Part shown: positions 22,176-24,754 of the stretch, in pieces
Numbering within the stretch: position 1 is the stretch's first letter
Layout: every line of letters starts with the position of its first letter
Assembly: GCA_900128585.1 (NCBI GenBank)
Contig: LT642299.1
Coordinates: 1-24,754, forward strand
Reading direction: 5' to 3'
From: Stramenopiles sp. TOSAG23-3
Lineage: Eukaryota > Sar
DNA: 24,754 nt
The notes under the pieces: generated by a model
The model's database searches: none
What the model saw: only the letters and a program-made list of their open reading frames with translations
What the model was told of the DNA's origin: nothing
Made by a program: the position numbers and the translations under genes

Positions 22176-23294
22176 ATGTTGAAATTTCAATACACCGAAC
22201 TCCCGCACAATGCATCCGAATTCCACGCAATGGTGCAAATCACCGCGAATACCGTCATCGACGCGGTAAAACCCCCGGTGTCCATGTTGTACGTCATTGA
22301 TACCCCTGTGGATGTCTCTCTACTACGCAAGACAATGGAAGAATCGTTGAAATTCATACGTGCAGTAGACCAAATTTCAATCATAAGCGACAAGGTTATC
22401 GTACCATGGACCTACTGTACCGACGTGAACAAGGAGCATGTCTTGAATTATATCACGCACACAAAAAGACATCCCGACTTTACAAACCTTATTCTGTACG
22501 CGGTAGAGCATTGTAGAGGTCACTCCAACGCGCACATGGCAGTGTTGACCGACACCCAAGAAGGGAACATCGACGATATTGACATTGTTTCATCGGTACC
22601 GGTAAGAATTCACACGATGGGGTACAACAAGCACAACAGTACCTTACTGAAAGAGTTGGCAGACTATGGAAAAGGTACTTATAACTTTCTTCAAAGCATG
22701 CGAGAGGTCCCCATCGCGTTCGGTAGTGTACTTGGTGCAGCATTCAGCACAGTATTGCGGGGTGTCACGTTAAGAATAAAAAGTGACACATTGATCACCG
22801 ACTCCATGAGATACGTTGGCGATGTCTATGCAGACGAGAAAAAACAAATTCTTATACCGTGTACAATCGACAAAACAATTACATCATCGATGGAACATCA
22901 CACATTGAAAGTCACGGTAACTGGCATCAACGTCATTTCCAAGCAGAGAATTGAAATACCACTCGAGAAAACGATTGTTTCTGGATGGGACAACATGCAA
23001 GACGAGTCCGTGACAAAACGGTTAGAAGAAATGCGAGTGGTGAACGAGTTGAGAAAAGCAAGGGAATCGAACGAGACCGTGACGATGTTGCAACGGATAA
23101 GCACTTCTCTGGTCACCTTACAAGAAGATATTCGGATGATAATCGAACACAACGGATTGACACCATTAATACAACGCACTGAACTGGAATACAAAGATCA
23201 ACGCGACAATCGGTCGGACGAATTCGTATCCGACTATCGAACCCCCTTCAGGATGTGGGTGGCGCGCGAACATGAAAATTATGTGAATCAGTAA
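22176..23294 (+). CDS. VWA-domain protein with degenerate MIDAS (372 aa)
   Basis: Residues about 30-200 follow a von Willebrand factor A fold. The first strand is SMLYVIDTPVD, where a metal-binding VWA would have DxSxS. TNLILYAVEHC and MAVLTDTQEG are the later strands. IHTMGYNKHNSTLLKELADY followed by GKGTYNFLQS matches the end of VWA domains in cytosolic, ubiquitin-ligase-associated and related families. A beta-rich region and then a helical, charged C-terminus (about 280-372) follow. The missing serines suggest that metal-dependent ligand binding is lost or altered. It likely works as a protein-protein scaffold. The gene begins one base after the SWIM gene stop with no clear TATA box of its own, so the pair may be co-expressed. 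Confidence 0.78.
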   Translation: MLKFQYTELPHNASEFHAMVQITANTVIDAVKPPVSMLYVIDTPVDVSLLRKTMEESLKFIRAVDQISIISDKVIVPWTYCTDVNKEHVLNYITHTKRHPDFTNLILYAVEHCRGHSNAHMAVLTDTQEGNIDDIDIVSSVPVRIHTMGYNKHNSTLLKELADYGKGTYNFLQSMREVPIAFGSVLGAAFSTVLRGVTLRIKSDTLITDSMRYVGDVYADEKKQILIPCTIDKTITSSMEHHTLKVTVTGINVISKQRIEIPLEKTIVSGWDNMQDESVTKRLEEMRVVNELRKARESNETVTMLQRISTSLVTLQEDIRMIIEHNGLTPLIQRTELEYKDQRDNRSDEFVSDYRTPFRMWVAREHENYVNQ

Positions 23295-23329
23295 TTTCAA
23301 AATATAAAGGTAGCGTACGATTATAATAT

Positions 23330-23995
23330 ATGAGTAAATCTTCTAATCCGTTTTTAAGTCTATACAACAAGTATTTATGGCAGTATAAGTGCGACGGCGT
23401 TGGTGATAATTTTACCGAACAGTTAGCGTTTAAGCTTGTTGGAGAGTTAACTATGGGCGTTTTACTCTCAAAACCGGCCATGATGTTTTGGGAAGCCATG
23501 AACGCATCGATGCAGACTGGAAGTATGGGCGTAAAAGCTGCGGAAGAAGCCTTATTAGCAGTCACAAAAGCAAAAGAAACGGTATGTGGGTTGGTAACGG
23601 CAGAATCGGATGGCTGGTTCGATCTCTTAAAGGGGTACATCACTCCAGCACGAGTCGCTAGTGAATCTGCAAACGAGTTTTGTTATGTCCAAGAAAAATA
23701 TGAAATTGAAATGAAAAGAGCGTTGAATATAGCGGTTCGTGAACAGGTTACAGGAATCTTAAGTTATATTACTACTTTGTATAAAACAGGTGGGCTTGTT
23801 CAAACCGTACTCAATTCATCGGTAGCTACTACCATTGGAGCTATTAGTGTATACCGACACGACCTTGTCTGTGCATTTGCAGCAATGTGGAAATCTTTAT
23901 GGGATAAGGTTTGGAACGGCGTCCCGCTCGATAGAGTAAAATGTAGCGAAACCGAAGATTATCTCGTCGGAAACCCACAGTCATTGAAATTATAA
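23330..23995 (+). CDS. Protein of unknown function (221 aa)
   Basis: A mostly helical protein with moderately hydrophobic stretches (about 32-56 and 160-186), none long or apolar enough to be a sure membrane helix. It contains MSKSSNPFLSLYNKYLW at the start and a Trp-rich DKVWNGVPLD near the end. No motif recognised. TATAAA (about 23303-23308) lies about 22 bases before the ATG, after the stop of the VWA gene. Its last 6 bases overlap the convergent small membrane-protein gene. Confidence 0.65.
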   Translation: MSKSSNPFLSLYNKYLWQYKCDGVGDNFTEQLAFKLVGELTMGVLLSKPAMMFWEAMNASMQTGSMGVKAAEEALLAVTKAKETVCGLVTAESDGWFDLLKGYITPARVASESANEFCYVQEKYEIEMKRALNIAVREQVTGILSYITTLYKTGGLVQTVLNSSVATTIGAISVYRHDLVCAFAAMWKSLWDKVWNGVPLDRVKCSETEDYLVGNPQSLKL

Positions 23996-24241
23996 CTCAC
24001 CTTTCATCATTCCTTCTTTTGTTATGTTGATAAAGTGTTGAAAAAACCCCTTGAGCATGCTAATGTCTACCTGTTCACCATAAACGCGAAAGACAACGTA
24101 GAATTTTGCTATCAGTATGATAATACACACCTCAACAAACTTAAGTGTCCAGAGTGTGATCGGGATACAGTAACGAAACTGGTAATGAACGATAACAAAG
24201 GTTAAGATAAACGCAATTAACCAACCTAATTCTTCCAACAT
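23990..24241 (-). CDS. Small membrane protein (83 aa)
   Basis: Two hydrophobic segments are visible, about 6-22 (GWLIAFILTFVIVHYQF) and 28-52 (ITLWTLKFVEVCIIILIAKF), followed by a polar C-terminus. No family recognised. Its TATAAAAG box (24264-24271) overlaps the stop codon of HNH 5, the gene just upstream on the same strand. The last 6 bases overlap the convergent 221-residue gene. Confidence 0.62.
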   Translation of the reverse strand: MLEELGWLIAFILTFVIVHYQFRYCIPITLWTLKFVEVCIIILIAKFYVVFRVYGEQVDISMLKGFFQHFINITKEGMMKGEL

Positions 24242-24263
24242 GGTATATATTATATTTTAAATG

Positions 24264-24271
24264 CTTTTATA
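24264..24271 (-). promoter_or_regulatory. TATA-like box overlapping the HNH 5 stop codon
   Basis: On the minus strand GTATAAAAG contains the TAA stop of HNH 5 (24267-24269) and lies about 22 bases before the ATG at 24241. The arrangement is identical to that at 1329-1336, and the 48 bases ending here match the HNH 1 end exactly. Confidence 0.58.
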
Positions 24272-24754
24272 CGTTATTTATCCATCTACACCCATTCCAC
24301 ACACGGTTGTAGATAATTGTATCTTTTTTGCTTATGTTCTCCGAAGCCCACATGGGCTGTAAGTTGGTGTAATGGAAACACTGTCTCTGTTGTTCCGGAT
24401 CGGTTAAATCGAAGGACGCACATGGCATCATATGATCGACGTGCCATTCGTTTTGGTTTTCCCATGTCATTCCGGGTTGAAATTGACTTTGTAGATGGTC
24501 TTTTAGATGTGGTATGGAACAGCCCAACAATGCCATTGTACTCGCACTCTTAGTCTTGCCTTTGAGTGCATGCCGTAAGCGTCTACGTAAAATACAAGCA
24601 AGTCGGAACTGTGGATCGTTCTTTCTACGTTCCCTTTCCCGTGCATTGGCTCGTTTCTTGTATTCTGGGCTTTGTCTGATCTTCCTCGCTGATGCACGTA
24701 CTTTCTCCCGGTTGTTTTCTCGATACTTCCTTACGGATGCCTTGCATTTCTCCC
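24267..24754 (-). CDS. HNH endonuclease 5, cut by the right edge
   Basis: The frame is open from the right edge to the stop, so the N-terminal Cys module lies outside or at the edge of the window. The visible part shows NNREK and SPEYKKRANARERER linker segments, then LRHALKGKTKSAS and an HNH domain with WHVDHMMPCASFDL and CFHYTNLQPMW. No frameshift is present; a shorter frame seen nearby in another phase is a shadow of this one. The 3' end is identical to HNH 1 for 48 bases, including the TATA-overlapping stop. The downstream gene is the 83-residue membrane protein. Confidence 0.87.
   Translation of the reverse strand, partial: EKCKASVRKYRENNREKVRASARKIRQSPEYKKRANARERERRKNDPQFRLACILRRRLRHALKGKTKSASTMALLGCSIPHLKDHLQSQFQPGMTWENQNEWHVDHMMPCASFDLTDPEQQRQCFHYTNLQPMWASENISKKDTIIYNRVWNGCRWINNV

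Noticed and set aside
24503-24697. Frameshifted or broken HNH 5
   Set aside because: The true frame is open from the right edge to the stop at 24267. The other frame only overlaps it out of phase.

Overview
The window looks like part of a nucleo-cytoplasmic large DNA virus (giant virus) of a protist or alga, or an endogenised copy of one. The support is gene content and layout: a eukaryotic-type RNA polymerase II largest subunit, a large P-loop ATPase of helicase type, a deoxynucleoside monophosphate kinase, a secretory thioredoxin-fold protein, a folate/biopterin-type transporter and five related HNH endonuclease genes. The genes are packed on both strands with gaps of tens of bases, and no bacterial-style ribosome binding sites are seen. 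Almost every start codon is preceded by an A/T-only TATA-like box about 15 to 30 bases upstream. I cannot place the virus in a family from sequence alone.

Layout. Bases 1-1333 hold the end of an unrecognised gene, a small Cys-rich gene on the minus strand, and HNH endonuclease 1. Bases 1355-5873 hold RPB1, split by a 58-base GT-AG intron inside the catalytic NADFDGDEMN motif and ending in a heptad-repeat C-terminal domain. Bases 5755-12606 are a minus-strand block: BT1-type transporter (overlapping the RPB1 tail by 119 bases), a four-TM bestrophin-like protein, a small unknown, and an 1128-residue ATPase. A 582-base non-coding stretch follows, with short repeats. It lies between the divergent starts of the ATPase gene and of a Lys-rich protein that may be a single-stranded DNA-binding protein.

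Bases 14259-16712 hold a secreted Cys-rich protein, a two-TM protein and a kinase-fold protein. Bases 16783-19889 hold three more HNH genes around the dNMP kinase and an unknown gene. Bases 19931-21713 hold small genes and the PDI-like protein. Bases 21779-24241 hold a SWIM zinc-finger protein directly followed by a VWA-domain protein, an unknown gene and a small membrane protein. The right edge cuts HNH endonuclease 5.

How the parts may fit together: RPB1, the ATPase, the possible SSB and the dNMP kinase form a transcription, replication and nucleotide-supply set. The PDI-like and Cys-rich secreted proteins point to use of the host endoplasmic reticulum. The intron and the C-terminal domain imply contact with host nuclear splicing and Pol II accessory machinery. 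The HNH genes behave as mobile genes. Two of them share a 48-base identical 3' end that finishes in a TATA box overlapping their own stop codon, so each appears to supply the promoter of the next gene.
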